From: Pseudomonas sp. SJZ074
GTDB taxonomy: Bacteria > Pseudomonadota > Gammaproteobacteria > Pseudomonadales > Pseudomonadaceae
Assembly: GCF_007828215.1 (NCBI RefSeq)
Contig: NZ_VIUE01000026.1
Span: 1 to 64,000, forward strand
Direction of reading: 5' to 3'
DNA: 64,000 nt
Positions 52,103-62,278 of the stretch are shown piece by piece (the stretch's first letter is position 1; every line of letters starts with the position of its first letter). The notes beneath the pieces were generated by a model that was not told the DNA's origin, made no database searches, and saw nothing but the letters and a program-made list of their open reading frames with translations. The position numbers and the translations under genes were made by a program.

Positions 52103-52907
52103 GACACCATCAACGTGCTCACTCAAACTTGCGGCTGTATTCCGCTCTTGGATAGTTGACCTAGACGAAGGGCGGCAGCTGTACGCAGGTTAGTAGACCG
52201 GGGACCTAGCAATCCGGCGCGCCCGAGGGCGCCCTGCGCACAGCTACCATCAAATACAGGCACGGAAATGCCTGACTGATAGAAGCCGCTGCGCCTCACT
52301 AGATAACACGGGCTACTAAACCCGACCACTGATGGGCAGTGGCAGGAAAACGATAGAGCCCGAGGACAAGGCGCACAAGCGGGCGGATTCTGGCGTAGTT
52401 GTAGGCAAAGGCGCAAGGATGTGTGGGGTGGCAGAAGCGCGACGGTCAATATTTGAGCCGCGCCCGGATTTCCTAGGCTTTGCGGCCGCCTTGGATCCCT
52501 TGTGGGAGTGGTGTGGGGAAATAGTGCTTCGAAGACGGCAGCCCAATCAGCTCATTAACCACTGAGAAGCGCCCTCATCTTCATAAGCAAGTGGGTGCTG
52601 CACCCCGCCTGTAAGAAATTATGACCTCTCGACAACCCACTCAATAGTTAACGGAAAGTTAGCCCACACTTCAAAGTACCTTTTGATGAACTCTTTTACA
52701 GAATAATCCTACATCCCCGATTTTATATTTTTGGCATTCTTCGCACCGAATCGCAGCCCCCCCACATTGGAATAGGCTGCAGTTCAAAGCACTCGGTTAT
52801 TCGGCGCGAAACTTCCTACATAAAGCACTGAAAATATGTATTGAAGTTTGTGGCCATTTGCTGACCGCCGAAAGTTCCAAGAACCGTACTACCCAAAAGG
52901 CCATGGA

Positions 52908-54464
52908 TTGACCTACGCAAACAAACTGTCCGCCCATTACCTGGATCTCGTCAAGACACCTGTTTCCCAGGACAGCTTCGCGGGCGCGGATGTGCGCTTT
53001 TCAAATGAATTCGAAGCGTTGGAATGTGAACTGGGGAAAGCCCAATCCATCCATGCGTGCGGTCAGGTCGATTGGCTGAAGATTCTTGAACAAAGTGAAG
53101 TCATATTGCGCACCCAGTCCAAAGACTTGCGCGTGGCGGCTTGGCTGACATGGGCGTTGTACCAGCGTGAATCTTTTCAGGGCCTGTTGGCCGGCCTCTG
53201 CCTCCTGCATTACCTGTGTAAGCACCATTGGGCCGAGATCCATCCCGCCAAGGCAAGAACCCGTGCAGCCAGTTTCAGTTGGCTGTTACCTCGCCTGGAA
53301 CAGGCGCTGGGCGACCATGTTGCGATCAAAGAGCAACTGCTGTTGTTCCACCAAATGCTGGAACAACTGGAGGGCATTGAGACCGTGTGCACGGCTCACC
53401 TCGGGAATGAAGCCCCTCTGATACTGCCGTTGAGCCGTCGGCTCGACAATATGATCCGGCGCGTTACCGAGCATTCGTCAACACCCGCCGCCATCGAAAC
53501 GGTGGTGGCCCAGGTGAAGCAAGCTGCCACCCAACTGTTCAGTCCCGGCGCTCATATCGAAACCGAAAAAGAAGCCCACAAGGCGCTGCGGGCCCAACAG
53601 GAAGGTGCTCGCTCGCTGTGCGCCTGGTGGCTCAAACAAAAAGTTACCGATGTTCGAGCCTTGCGCCTGAACCGCGTTTTGCCCTGGCTGGCCATCGATG
53701 CAATACCCGAACACAACGCCGAACAGCTCACCCTGTTGCGCGGGCTGCCGCCGGACAAACTCAAGGGTTATCAAGACAGCCTGCAACGGGGCAGTTATGC
53801 GGATCTGCTGGTGGAGATCGAGGCCAGTCTGGCGAAAGCGCCGTTCTGGCTCGACGGCCAGAGGCTCGCCTGGGAATGCCTGCAAGGCCTCGGTGCTGAG
53901 CTGGCCATGCGTGAACTGGAGATCCATTTCGCGCTGTTCATCCAGCGCCTGCCGGGCATTCTCGAACTGCGCTGGCATGACGGCGTGCCGTTCGCCGATC
54001 CAGCCACCCGGACCTGGATCGCGGCCCAGGTCATGCCCCATCTGCAATGTCCCGGCGCCTCGCCCACCGTCGATATAACCGACAAGCAGGCGCCATGGGA
54101 GCTGGCTCTGGAAGAGGCTCAGGCGATTGTGCTCAGGGAGGGGCTCAAGACCGCCGTGCAGTCGCTCCGGCAGGGCATGCAGGCCGCCAACGGTGCTCGC
54201 GAACGGTTTCTCTGGCGGTTCGCAATGGCCCGGCTGTGCTTTTCGGCCAAGAAATATGAGCTCGCCAAGGTCCAGCTCGAAGCCCTCGATCAAAGGCTGC
54301 AGAACCCGGAGCTGAGTGCGTGGGAGCCTGAACTGGCGTTGCAGGTATTGCACCTGCTGCATCACTGCTGCGAGTTGTTGCCGCAGAACCATTCCGTGCG
54401 TGAGCGCAAGGAAGAGACATTCCGCAGGTTGTGTCACCTCGATCTGGAACGGGTCATTGAATAG
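52908..54464 (+). CDS. tssA: Type VI secretion baseplate/cap protein TssA (long form)
   Basis: About 518 residues. The N-terminal ImpA-type domain (DLRVAAWLTWALYQRESFQGLLAGL, residues about 72-96) continues into a long helical C-terminal part, the extended VasJ-like form of TssA. TssA primes sheath polymerisation and caps the growing tail. No ATG occurs in the first 140 codons. I chose TTG at 52908, since AAAAGG lies 7 bases upstream and the following TYANKLSAHYL looks like a family start; TTG at 52848 is also possible. It is the first gene of the T6SS operon and is followed by tssB after 32 bp. Confidence 0.85.
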   Translation: MTYANKLSAHYLDLVKTPVSQDSFAGADVRFSNEFEALECELGKAQSIHACGQVDWLKILEQSEVILRTQSKDLRVAAWLTWALYQRESFQGLLAGLCLLHYLCKHHWAEIHPAKARTRAASFSWLLPRLEQALGDHVAIKEQLLLFHQMLEQLEGIETVCTAHLGNEAPLILPLSRRLDNMIRRVTEHSSTPAAIETVVAQVKQAATQLFSPGAHIETEKEAHKALRAQQEGARSLCAWWLKQKVTDVRALRLNRVLPWLAIDAIPEHNAEQLTLLRGLPPDKLKGYQDSLQRGSYADLLVEIEASLAKAPFWLDGQRLAWECLQGLGAELAMRELEIHFALFIQRLPGILELRWHDGVPFADPATRTWIAAQVMPHLQCPGASPTVDITDKQAPWELALEEAQAIVLREGLKTAVQSLRQGMQAANGARERFLWRFAMARLCFSAKKYELAKVQLEALDQRLQNPELSAWEPELALQVLHLLHHCCELLPQNHSVRERKEETFRRLCHLDLERVIE

Positions 54465-54496
54465 GCCTCCGGGTCCCCATTGTAAGGAGAGAAATC

Positions 54497-55000
54497 ATGG
54501 CCAAAGAAGGCTCGGTCGCCCCCAAGGAACGCATCAACGTCACCTTCAAGCCAGCCACTGGCGGCGCCCAGGAAGAAATCGAACTGCCGCTCAAGCTGCT
54601 GGCAATCGGTGACTACACCCACTGCAAGGACGATCGCAAGATCGAGGATCGCAAGCCGATCAGCATCGACAAGATGACCTTCGACGAAGTCCTGGCCAAG
54701 CAAGAGCTGAGCTTGGCCTTGAGCGTACCGAACCGTCTTCAGGAGGAAAGCGATGCCGGCGAGCTGGCCGTGCAACTGCGCTTGAACTCAATGAAGGACT
54801 TCACCCCCGCCCACCTGGTGGAGCAACTGCCGGAGCTCAAGAAGCTGATGGCGCTACGAGATGCCCTGGTGGCGCTCAAGGGGCCATTGGGTAATACACC
54901 GGCGTTTCGCAAGGCCATCGAAGACGCACTGACCGACGATGCATCCCGTGGTCGCGTACTGGACGAGCTGGGCCTGAACGCCCCGGCCACGGACGCTTGA
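54497..55000 (+). CDS. tssB: Type VI secretion sheath small subunit TssB (VipA)
   Basis: A 167-residue VipA/TssB protein. The signature KERINVTFKPATGG and LPLKLLAIGDYT occur near the start, then RKPISIDKMTFDEVL and LKKLMALRDALVALKGPLGN. With TssC it forms the contractile sheath. TAAGGAGAG precedes the ATG. It is separated from tssC by 25 bp. Confidence 0.97.
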   Translation: MAKEGSVAPKERINVTFKPATGGAQEEIELPLKLLAIGDYTHCKDDRKIEDRKPISIDKMTFDEVLAKQELSLALSVPNRLQEESDAGELAVQLRLNSMKDFTPAHLVEQLPELKKLMALRDALVALKGPLGNTPAFRKAIEDALTDDASRGRVLDELGLNAPATDA

Positions 55001-55025
55001 CCCCAACAGACAAGGAAGCCGAAAC

Positions 55026-56513
55026 ATGAGCTCTCACGCAGCACTGCAGCAGCGCCAGGAACAAAACCATGACCATGGCGAATACAGCATTCTCGAAAGC
55101 ATCATCGCCCAGACCCGCCTGACTCCTGACGATGAAGCCTATGACATTGCCAAGCGCGGCGTGTCGGCCTTCATCGAGGAGTTGCTCAAACCACAGAACA
55201 GCGGCGAGCCCGTCAAGAAAGCCATGGTCGACCGCATGATCGCCGAGATCGACGCCAAGCTCAGCCGCCAGATGGACGAAATTCTTCATCATCCGAAGTT
55301 CCAGGCACTGGAGTCGGCGTGGCGCGGTCTGCAGCTACTGGTTGACCGGACCAACTTCCGCGAAAACATCAAGATCGAGATGCTCAACGTCTCCAAGGAC
55401 GATTTGCTGGATGACTTCGAAGATTCGCCGGAGGTCATGCAATCGGGCCTGTACAAACATATCTACACCGCCGAATACGGTCAGTTCGGCGGACAGCCCG
55501 TAGGGGCGATCATCGCCAATTACTTCATGTCCCCAAGCTCGCCGGACGTGAAATTGATGCAGTACGTCGCCAGCGTGGCTTGCATGGCCCATGCGCCGTT
55601 CATCGCTGCCGCCGGCCCGAAGTTCTTCGGTCTGGAAAGCTTCACCGGCCTGCCGGACCTCAAGGACCTGAAGGACCATTTCGAGGGCCCCCAATTCGCC
55701 AAATGGCAGAGCTTCCGCCAATCGCAAGACGCTCGCTACGTCGGCCTGACCGTACCCCGCTTCCTGCTGCGTACCCCGTACGATCCGGAAGAGAACCCGG
55801 TGAAGTCGTTCGCGTACAAGGAAACCGTTGCCAACAGCCACGAGCATTACCTGTGGGGTAACACGGCCTATGCATTCGGTACACGTCTGACCGACAGCTT
55901 CGCCAAATTCCGCTGGTGCCCGAACATCGTCGGCCCGCAAAGCGGAGGCGCAGTCGAAGACTTGCCGTTGCATCACTTCGAAAGCATGGGCGAGATCGAA
56001 ACCAAGATTCCAACCGAAGTGCTGGTTTCCGACCGTCGCGAATACGAGCTGGCCGAAGAGGGGTTCATTTCCCTGACCATGCGCAAAGGCAGCGACAACG
56101 CCGCGTTCTTCTCCGCCAGCTCCGTACAGAAACCAAAATTTTTTGGCATCAGCGCCGAGGACAAGGAAGCCGAGTTGAACTACAAGCTGGGTACTCAGCT
56201 GCCGTACATGATGATCGTCAATCGCCTGGCTCATTACTTGAAAGTCTTGCAGCGCGAGCAATTGGGCTCATGGAAGGAGCGCACGGACCTGGAGCGCGAA
56301 CTCAATAACTGGATCCGCCAATACGTGGCCGACCAGGAGAATCCAAGTGCCGAAGTCCGTGGCCGTCGCCCCCTGCGTGCGGCCAGGATCGTCGTCAGCG
56401 ATGTTGAAGGCGAGCCCGGCTGGTACCGGGTCAGTCTCAATGTGCGTCCTCACTTCAAGTACATGGGCGCTGATTTCACCTTGTCGCTGGTTGGCAAACT
56501 GGACAAGGCATAA
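55026..56513 (+). CDS. tssC: Type VI secretion sheath large subunit TssC (VipB)
   Basis: A 495-residue sheath protein with WRGLQLLVDRTNFRENIKIE, GQPVGAIIANY, YDPEENPVKSFAYKE, HYLWGNTAYAFGTRL and a C-terminal LRAARIVVSDVEGEPGWYRV. These are standard for VipB/EvpB. It pairs with TssB in the sheath recycled by ClpV. The length is typical. Confidence 0.97.
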   Translation: MSSHAALQQRQEQNHDHGEYSILESIIAQTRLTPDDEAYDIAKRGVSAFIEELLKPQNSGEPVKKAMVDRMIAEIDAKLSRQMDEILHHPKFQALESAWRGLQLLVDRTNFRENIKIEMLNVSKDDLLDDFEDSPEVMQSGLYKHIYTAEYGQFGGQPVGAIIANYFMSPSSPDVKLMQYVASVACMAHAPFIAAAGPKFFGLESFTGLPDLKDLKDHFEGPQFAKWQSFRQSQDARYVGLTVPRFLLRTPYDPEENPVKSFAYKETVANSHEHYLWGNTAYAFGTRLTDSFAKFRWCPNIVGPQSGGAVEDLPLHHFESMGEIETKIPTEVLVSDRREYELAEEGFISLTMRKGSDNAAFFSASSVQKPKFFGISAEDKEAELNYKLGTQLPYMMIVNRLAHYLKVLQREQLGSWKERTDLERELNNWIRQYVADQENPSAEVRGRRPLRAARIVVSDVEGEPGWYRVSLNVRPHFKYMGADFTLSLVGKLDKA

Positions 56514-56522
56514 ACGCCACCC

Positions 56523-56933
56523 ATGACTTACGGCAGTCTTTTCGAACGCCTGAACGGTGACACCGAGGAACGTGCGGGCTTGAGCCGCGACGCCAGCGTC
56601 ATGGCCTCCGTGGCGGCTCATCTGACCAGGATGCTGGGCACCCGCGCGGGTAGTGTGCAGATATCACTCGATTATGGGTTGCCCGACCTCAACGACATGC
56701 GCCTGAGCCTGCATGACGCGCGAAGCCAAGCCATCAGCGCGATCAGGACATTCATTGAGACCCACGAGCCACGGCTCGGCAACGTCCGTGTCAGCTCGAT
56801 ACCGAATGACGCCAATCCGCTTTGCCTGTTCTTCAACATCGATGCCCTGCTCGATGCGCAGGGCCTGAAGCGGCGGATGAACTTGTCCGTTTGCCTGGAC
56901 GGCAACGGTCAAGTCAAGGTCAGCCAAGGATAG
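56523..56933 (+). CDS. tssE: Type VI secretion baseplate protein TssE (gp25-like)
   Basis: A 136-residue GPW/gp25 family protein. The motif SLFERLNGDTEER opens it, and the conserved LTRMLGTRAGSVQISLDYGLPDLND and the Arg/Glu pair of the wedge follow. It nucleates the sheath at the baseplate. It starts 9 bp after tssC and ends 6 bp before tssF. Confidence 0.95.
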   Translation: MTYGSLFERLNGDTEERAGLSRDASVMASVAAHLTRMLGTRAGSVQISLDYGLPDLNDMRLSLHDARSQAISAIRTFIETHEPRLGNVRVSSIPNDANPLCLFFNIDALLDAQGLKRRMNLSVCLDGNGQVKVSQG

Positions 56934-56939
56934 CCACCC

Positions 56940-58724
56940 ATGTCATTCAACCACTACTACCAGAGCGAATTGACCGCGCTTCGTCAGTTGGGCCGGCGTT
57001 TTGCCGAGCGTAACCCGGCGCTGGCACCGTTCCTGGGCCAGGCCGGGCGGGATCCGGATGTGGAGCGTTTACTCGAAGGGTTCGCGTTCCTGACCGGACG
57101 CTTGCGCCAGAAGCTCGATGACGAATTGCCAGAACTCAGTCATTCGCTGATGCAGCTGTTGTGGCCGAACTACATGCGACCGCTGCCGGCTTTCAGCATC
57201 CTGCAATTCGACCCGTTGGGGCGTTCCGGCCCCCCGCTACGGGTAACGCGCGACACTCCGGTCGAGAGCAAGCCTGTCCAAGGCGTGCGATGCCGTTTTC
57301 GTACTTGCTACCCGACCGAGGTACTACCGCTGGCTCTGACCGGCTTGAATTATTCGGTAAAGGGCGACGGTTCACTGTTGAACCTGCGCCTGGAGATGCC
57401 GGGTGACGGTCACCTGGGTGAGGTGCAGTTGAGCCGCCTGCGCTTGCACTTTGCCGGTGAACGCTACATCAGCCAGATGCTCTATCTCAGCCTCCTGCGC
57501 AATCTTGAAGGTATCGAACTGATCCCGCTGGACAGTGCCGGCCAACCTGTCATCTCGGCCAGCGGCATACCAATGACGTTCGGCATTCCTGCCAACCGTG
57601 TCCAACCGGTGGGGTTTGCCGAGGAGGAAGCGCTGATCCCGTATCCATTGAATACCTTTCGCGGCTATCGCTACCTTCAGGAGTATTTCGCCTTCCAGGA
57701 CAAGTTCCTGTTCGTCGACATCACAGGCTTGAACGTACTCGATGCCCTGCCGTCAACCGTCCTGGAACAGATGCGCGGCGTGGATCTGCGCTTCGAGATC
57801 GGCAAGAACGGTATCCAGCGACTGCATCCGACCCTGGATAACGTGAAGCTGTATTGCACCCCTATCGTCAATCTGTTCAAGCATGACGCAGAGCCGATCA
57901 GGCTGGATGGAAAGCAGGACGAGTACCTGTTGCTGCCGGCCAGTTACGACCGGGAGCACTGCGGCGTGTATTCGGTGCAAAGCGTGACCGGATGGAACCC
58001 CGGCGGCTTGGGGTACCGAACCTATGTACCGTTCGAATCCTTTGAACACGACTCAAGCGTCGATGTTCAAGACCGCCCCTATTACAGCGTCCGGCAACGT
58101 TCATCGCCGTTGCATGACGGCTTGGACACCTGCCTGGGCTTTGGCACCCGGGATATTCAGCATCATGAAACCCTGTCGATCGAACTGACGTGCACCAACC
58201 AGAACCTGCCGCGTCGACTCAAACTGGGTGACATCGACCAGCCCGGTGAAAAAAGCCCTCAGTCACTGGGTTTCCGCAACATCAGCCCGGTCACGTCCAG
58301 CTTCGCACCACCGCTCAACCAGGATTTCCTCTGGAAGCTGATCAGCAACATGTCACTCAACTACCTGTCGCTGGCGGACGTGAACGCGCTCAAGGTGATT
58401 CTCGAAACATACGATTTTCCCCGTTATTACGACGAGCAGGCAGAAAGAACCAGCAAGTGCCTGTTGGACGGGCTCAAGTCCATCAGACATCGGCATGTCG
58501 ACCGGTTGCACCGGGGCCTGCCGGTTCGCGGTTTGCGCACCGAACTGACCATCGACCCGCAAGGCTATCTCGGTGAAGGGGACCTGTTCGTTTTTGCATC
58601 GGTCCTCAATGAGTTCTTTGCGCTTTATGCCAGCCTCAATTCGTATCACGAACTGCGGGTGAACAGCACACAGGGAGAGGTGTACCAATGGACACCCCGC
58701 ATGGGTCAGCAACCTCTTCTTTAA
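56940..58724 (+). CDS. tssF: Type VI secretion baseplate protein TssF
   Basis: A 594-residue VasA/ImpG-type protein: YYQSELTALRQLGRRFAERNPALAPFL, DPDVERLLEGFAFLTGRLRQKLDDELPELSH and PSFSI-like LPAFSILQFDP. It forms wedges with TssE, TssG and TssK. It overlaps the start of tssG by 37 bases. Confidence 0.96.
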   Translation: MSFNHYYQSELTALRQLGRRFAERNPALAPFLGQAGRDPDVERLLEGFAFLTGRLRQKLDDELPELSHSLMQLLWPNYMRPLPAFSILQFDPLGRSGPPLRVTRDTPVESKPVQGVRCRFRTCYPTEVLPLALTGLNYSVKGDGSLLNLRLEMPGDGHLGEVQLSRLRLHFAGERYISQMLYLSLLRNLEGIELIPLDSAGQPVISASGIPMTFGIPANRVQPVGFAEEEALIPYPLNTFRGYRYLQEYFAFQDKFLFVDITGLNVLDALPSTVLEQMRGVDLRFEIGKNGIQRLHPTLDNVKLYCTPIVNLFKHDAEPIRLDGKQDEYLLLPASYDREHCGVYSVQSVTGWNPGGLGYRTYVPFESFEHDSSVDVQDRPYYSVRQRSSPLHDGLDTCLGFGTRDIQHHETLSIELTCTNQNLPRRLKLGDIDQPGEKSPQSLGFRNISPVTSSFAPPLNQDFLWKLISNMSLNYLSLADVNALKVILETYDFPRYYDEQAERTSKCLLDGLKSIRHRHVDRLHRGLPVRGLRTELTIDPQGYLGEGDLFVFASVLNEFFALYASLNSYHELRVNSTQGEVYQWTPRMGQQPLL

Positions 58725-59710
58725 GCGCACTGACGCATGGAATACGCGAGTACTCGCTGTTCCAGGCCGTGTTGCTGGTCATCGACCGACTCCGCGAGGC
58801 CCATCCGCTTCTGAGCGACGAGCATCTGTACGAGCTACTGGAGTTCCAGGCCAACCCAAGCCTCGGGTTTGCGGCCAGCGACATTGATCGCGTGGAGTTT
58901 TTCCAAGAGCATGGACGACTGCGGGCGCGCCTGCGCCTGAATCTGCTCGGTTTGGTGGGCGCAGGCTCACCGTTGCCGGCGTTTTATGGCGAACAAGCCT
59001 TCGGAGATGACGGGGACGGTAATCCAACTCGTCAATTTCTCGACCTGTTCCACCATCGTCTTCAACGGTTGATGCTGCCGATCTGGCGCAAATACCGTTA
59101 TAGCGCGAGCTTCCAGAGCGGTGCCCGGGACCCGTTTTCCGAGCAGCTATTTGCCCTGGTTGGCCTGGGTGGCAACGCCATCCGCCAAGCCACTCAACTG
59201 AACTGGAGACGACTGCTGCCCTACCTGGGCCTCCTGAGCCTTCGCGCCCACTCGGCGGCGCTGATCGAAGCGGTGTTGCGCTATTACTTCAAGCACGCCG
59301 AGCTGAATCTCGAACAGTGCATCGAACGCCGCGTGAACATCATCGATGAACAACGCAACCGCTTGGGACTCGCCAACAGCGTGTTGCACGAGGATCTGGT
59401 ACTGGGCGAGCAGATCCGCGACCGCAGCGGCAAGTTCCGCATCCACATCCGTAACCTGGACTGGCAGCGCTTCCACGAATTCCTGCCGATCGGTGTCGGT
59501 TACCAGCCGCTGTGCGCGCTGGTGCGCTTCACCCTGCGCGACCCACTCGAATATGACCTGCGCCTGGTCCTGCGCCAGCAGGAAATACGGGCATTGCGCA
59601 TTGGCGAACACAACACGAGCCACTTGGGATGGACCAGTTGGCTGGGCCACGAACGCGCCGATGGCGTGGTGATCCTGGGCAGTAAAATTGATTGGGAATG
59701 GACGACATGA
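58688..59710 (+). CDS. tssG: Type VI secretion baseplate protein TssG
   Basis: A 340-residue VasB/ImpH-type protein. It has YSLFQAVLLVIDRLREAHPLL and RVEFFQEHGRLRARLRLNLLGLVGAGSPLP, followed by the LFHHRLQRLMLPIWRKYRY segment. Its ATG lies within the end of tssF and its stop codon overlaps the tssH start as ATGA, so translation is coupled in both directions. Confidence 0.95.
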   Translation: MDTPHGSATSSLSALTHGIREYSLFQAVLLVIDRLREAHPLLSDEHLYELLEFQANPSLGFAASDIDRVEFFQEHGRLRARLRLNLLGLVGAGSPLPAFYGEQAFGDDGDGNPTRQFLDLFHHRLQRLMLPIWRKYRYSASFQSGARDPFSEQLFALVGLGGNAIRQATQLNWRRLLPYLGLLSLRAHSAALIEAVLRYYFKHAELNLEQCIERRVNIIDEQRNRLGLANSVLHEDLVLGEQIRDRSGKFRIHIRNLDWQRFHEFLPIGVGYQPLCALVRFTLRDPLEYDLRLVLRQQEIRALRIGEHNTSHLGWTSWLGHERADGVVILGSKIDWEWTT

Positions 59711-62277
59711 TCAACGTAGACCTCCAGCAACTCATCCAGGCGCTGGATGCCGACACCCGAAACGACCTGGAACGCTCGGCCGAGCAGTGCGTGGCCCGTG
59801 GCGCTGACAAGGTCCTGGTGGAAGACCTGCTGCTGGGCCTTTTGGAACGTTCGGACAGCCTGCTCGCCCGCGCCTTGCAGGATGCCCGCATCAGTCCAGG
59901 CGAATTGATCGCCGCCCTGCAACCACGCCCAGGGCACAGCGCCTCGTGCAGTCCATCATTTGCCCCGGAGCTGGTGCAGTGGCTGCAAGACGCCTTGGGA
60001 GTGGCCAGCCAGGAGCTGGAGCAGAGCCAGATCGGACAAGCCGCTCTGATCCTGGCGTTGCTACGTCACCCGGCCCATCACGCCGACACGCCTTATCAAG
60101 CGCTGATGGCCGAGCTCAACATCGGCCGGTTGAAAGATTATGCCTTGGCGCAACGGGCCCAACTGACCGCCGCCTCATCCGTCATCAAGGGCGAGACCCT
60201 GCTGGAGCGTTTTACCCAAGACCTGACCCAACAGGCCCGCGACGGTCAACTGGACCCGGTGCTTTGCCGGGATGCTGAAATCAGGCAAATGATCGACATC
60301 CTGGCACGCCGCCGCAAAAACAATCCGATTGCCGTGGGTGAAGCCGGGGTAGGCAAGACCGCCATCGTCGAAGGACTCGCCCTGCGCATCGTTGCAAGGG
60401 AAGTACCAGCGGCACTTGCAGACATCGAACTGCGTTCGCTGGACATGGGACTGCTGCAGGCCGGCGCCAGCATCAAAGGCGAATTCGAGCGCCGCCTCAA
60501 GGGTGTGATCGATGAGGTCAAGGCTTCGCCCAAGTCCATCGTCCTGTTCATTGACGAAGCCCACACATTGATCGGCGCGGGCGGCAATGCCGGTGGTGCC
60601 GACGCAGCCAATCTGCTCAAGCCGGCCTTGGCCAGGGGTGAGCTGCGTACCATCGCCGCGACCACGTGGTGCGAGTATAAAAAATACTTTGAAAACGACC
60701 CTGCCCTGGCCCGCCGTTTCCAGCCGGTGCAACTGCACGAGCCCACCGTCGAGGATGCGGTCACCATCCTGCGCGGCCTTGCCCCGGCCTACGAAAACAG
60801 CCACGGTATCTATCTGCGCGATGATGCAGTGGTCGCGGCTGCGCAATTGTCAGCCCGTTACCTGACCGGCCGGCAACTGCCGGACAAGGCCGTTGACGTG
60901 CTCGATACCGCCTGCGCTCGCGTCCGTATCAGCCTCGCAGCCGCGCCCCAAAGCCTCGAACGGTTGCGCGGCGAACTGGCTGAAGGCGAGCGTCAGCGCC
61001 AGGCACTGCGCCGCGACGCCCAGGTTGGCCTGTCGATTGATTTCCAGGCGCTGGAAACGCTGGAAACACGACTGGATACCATCGAAACAGAACGCCAGAC
61101 GCTCGAAACAGACTGGAGTGAGCAACGCATCCTCGCTGAACGCCTGCTATCGCTACGTCAGCAACTGGCCGCGGCGGATCAAACATCGGACGTCGAGATC
61201 CTGAAGTCGGCGCTACGCGAAACCCAGGATGCGCTGATAGCCGCGCAAACCAAGGAGCGCCTGGTCAGTTTCGAAGTCTGCCCAAGATTGGTGGCCGAAG
61301 TCATCAATGCCTGGACTGGTGTACCGCTGGCTCAACTGGCACGGGAACACAGCGCAAGCGTTGCCAGTTTCGCCACAGATTTGCGTGCCCGTATTCGCGG
61401 CCAGGAACAGGCCGTGCAGGCCCTTGACCGCGCGATGCGCGCGGCCGCCGCAGGCCTGAACAGACCTGACGCCCCGGTGGGCGTGTTCCTGCTGGTGGGG
61501 CCGAGCGGTGTCGGCAAGACCGAAACGGCGCTGGCCCTGGCCGACCTGCTGTATGGCGGCGAGCGTTTTATCACCGTGATCAATATGGCTGAGTTCCAGG
61601 ACAAACACACCGTTTCCCGACTGATCGGCGCACCGCCGGGCTACGTTGGCTTTGGCGAAGGCGGCATGCTCACCGAAGCCGTTCGGCATAAACCCTATTC
61701 AGTGATTCTGCTCGACGAGGTCGAAAAAGCCGATCCGGACGTACTGAACCTGTTCTACCAGATCTTCGACAAAGGCCTTGCCAATGATGGCGAAGGGCGG
61801 GAAATCGATTTTCGCAACACGCTGATTCTGATGACGTCGAACCTTGGCAGTGAATACATCAGCGAACAGTGCGAAAACGGCACCCGACTGAGTGCGGAGC
61901 GCGTCGAGGAAGGCCTCCGCCCAATACTCAGCCGGCATTTCCAACCGGCCCTCCTGGCCCGCATGCGCGTGGTGCCGTACTTCCCGATCAGCGACCTGGT
62001 GCTGCACGAGCTGGTGGAAATCAAACTCAACCGCCTGGGCGAGCGCCTGCAGGCTCGTCGGCTGGGCTTCAGTTACTGCAAACAGCTGTTGGAGCATCTG
62101 GTTGAACACTGCATCCGCGGCGACAGTGGCGCGCGTGCAATCGACCGTTTGCTCGAGCGGCACTTGATGCCCCAGATAGCCGATCGCCTGCTCTCGGCCA
62201 TGGCCAGTGGCGAAGCGTTGCGACAGGTGCACGCCACCCTTGACGGCAACGCTGGCATCGTCTGTGAGTTCACCTGA
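59707..62277 (+). CDS. tssH: Type VI secretion AAA+ ATPase TssH (ClpV)
   Basis: An 856-residue ClpB-type ATPase. The N-terminal ClpN-like domain (about 1-150) begins MINVDLQQLIQALDA, which is typical of ClpV. D1 has Walker A GEAGVGKTA near residue 211 and IVLFIDEAHTLIG. A middle coiled coil (about 400-530) precedes D2, with Walker A GPSGVGKTE near 600 and VILLDEVEKA. It disassembles the contracted TssBC sheath. The start at 59707 forms ATGA with the tssG stop; in-frame ATG 59698 and TTG 59692 are less likely. Confidence 0.95.
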   Translation: MINVDLQQLIQALDADTRNDLERSAEQCVARGADKVLVEDLLLGLLERSDSLLARALQDARISPGELIAALQPRPGHSASCSPSFAPELVQWLQDALGVASQELEQSQIGQAALILALLRHPAHHADTPYQALMAELNIGRLKDYALAQRAQLTAASSVIKGETLLERFTQDLTQQARDGQLDPVLCRDAEIRQMIDILARRRKNNPIAVGEAGVGKTAIVEGLALRIVAREVPAALADIELRSLDMGLLQAGASIKGEFERRLKGVIDEVKASPKSIVLFIDEAHTLIGAGGNAGGADAANLLKPALARGELRTIAATTWCEYKKYFENDPALARRFQPVQLHEPTVEDAVTILRGLAPAYENSHGIYLRDDAVVAAAQLSARYLTGRQLPDKAVDVLDTACARVRISLAAAPQSLERLRGELAEGERQRQALRRDAQVGLSIDFQALETLETRLDTIETERQTLETDWSEQRILAERLLSLRQQLAAADQTSDVEILKSALRETQDALIAAQTKERLVSFEVCPRLVAEVINAWTGVPLAQLAREHSASVASFATDLRARIRGQEQAVQALDRAMRAAAAGLNRPDAPVGVFLLVGPSGVGKTETALALADLLYGGERFITVINMAEFQDKHTVSRLIGAPPGYVGFGEGGMLTEAVRHKPYSVILLDEVEKADPDVLNLFYQIFDKGLANDGEGREIDFRNTLILMTSNLGSEYISEQCENGTRLSAERVEEGLRPILSRHFQPALLARMRVVPYFPISDLVLHELVEIKLNRLGERLQARRLGFSYCKQLLEHLVEHCIRGDSGARAIDRLLERHLMPQIADRLLSAMASGEALRQVHATLDGNAGIVCEFT

Positions 62278-62278
62278 A

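Larger units (their letters stand above)
51600..52907. other. 1.3-kb gap at the T6SS border without a convincing long gene
   Basis: The first part (51640-51950) is rich in short hairpins, for example GGGC-CTCA-GCCC, ACCAC-GAG-GTGGT, and ends at a 17-codon frame. The middle has a perfect palindrome at 52089-52102, GCGCCC-GA-GGGCGC at 52219-52232 and CCACTG-N5-CAGTGG at 52326-52342. The last 250 bases are clearly richer in A+T and lead to tssA. The open frames of 60-108 codons (for example 52123-52449 minus) lack good ribosome sites and domain features. I take the region as an accessory insertion border, possibly scarred by lost mobile DNA. Confidence 0.6.

Noticed and set aside
52123..52449. 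108-codon open frame on the minus strand in the T6SS border gap
   Set aside because: Low-complexity Pro/Ser/Arg composition, no ribosome-binding site and no conserved feature; it covers several inverted repeats.
52332..52565. 77-codon open frame on the plus strand in the same gap
   Set aside because: No Shine-Dalgarno sequence and no similarity that I recognise; overlapping frames are equally open.
52650..52860. Sigma-54 promoter before tssA, expected because the cluster encodes a sigma-54 activator
   Set aside because: Candidates such as TTGGCATTCTTCGCACC and TTGGAATAGGCTGCAG have the GG and GC doublets only 8 bases apart instead of 10.
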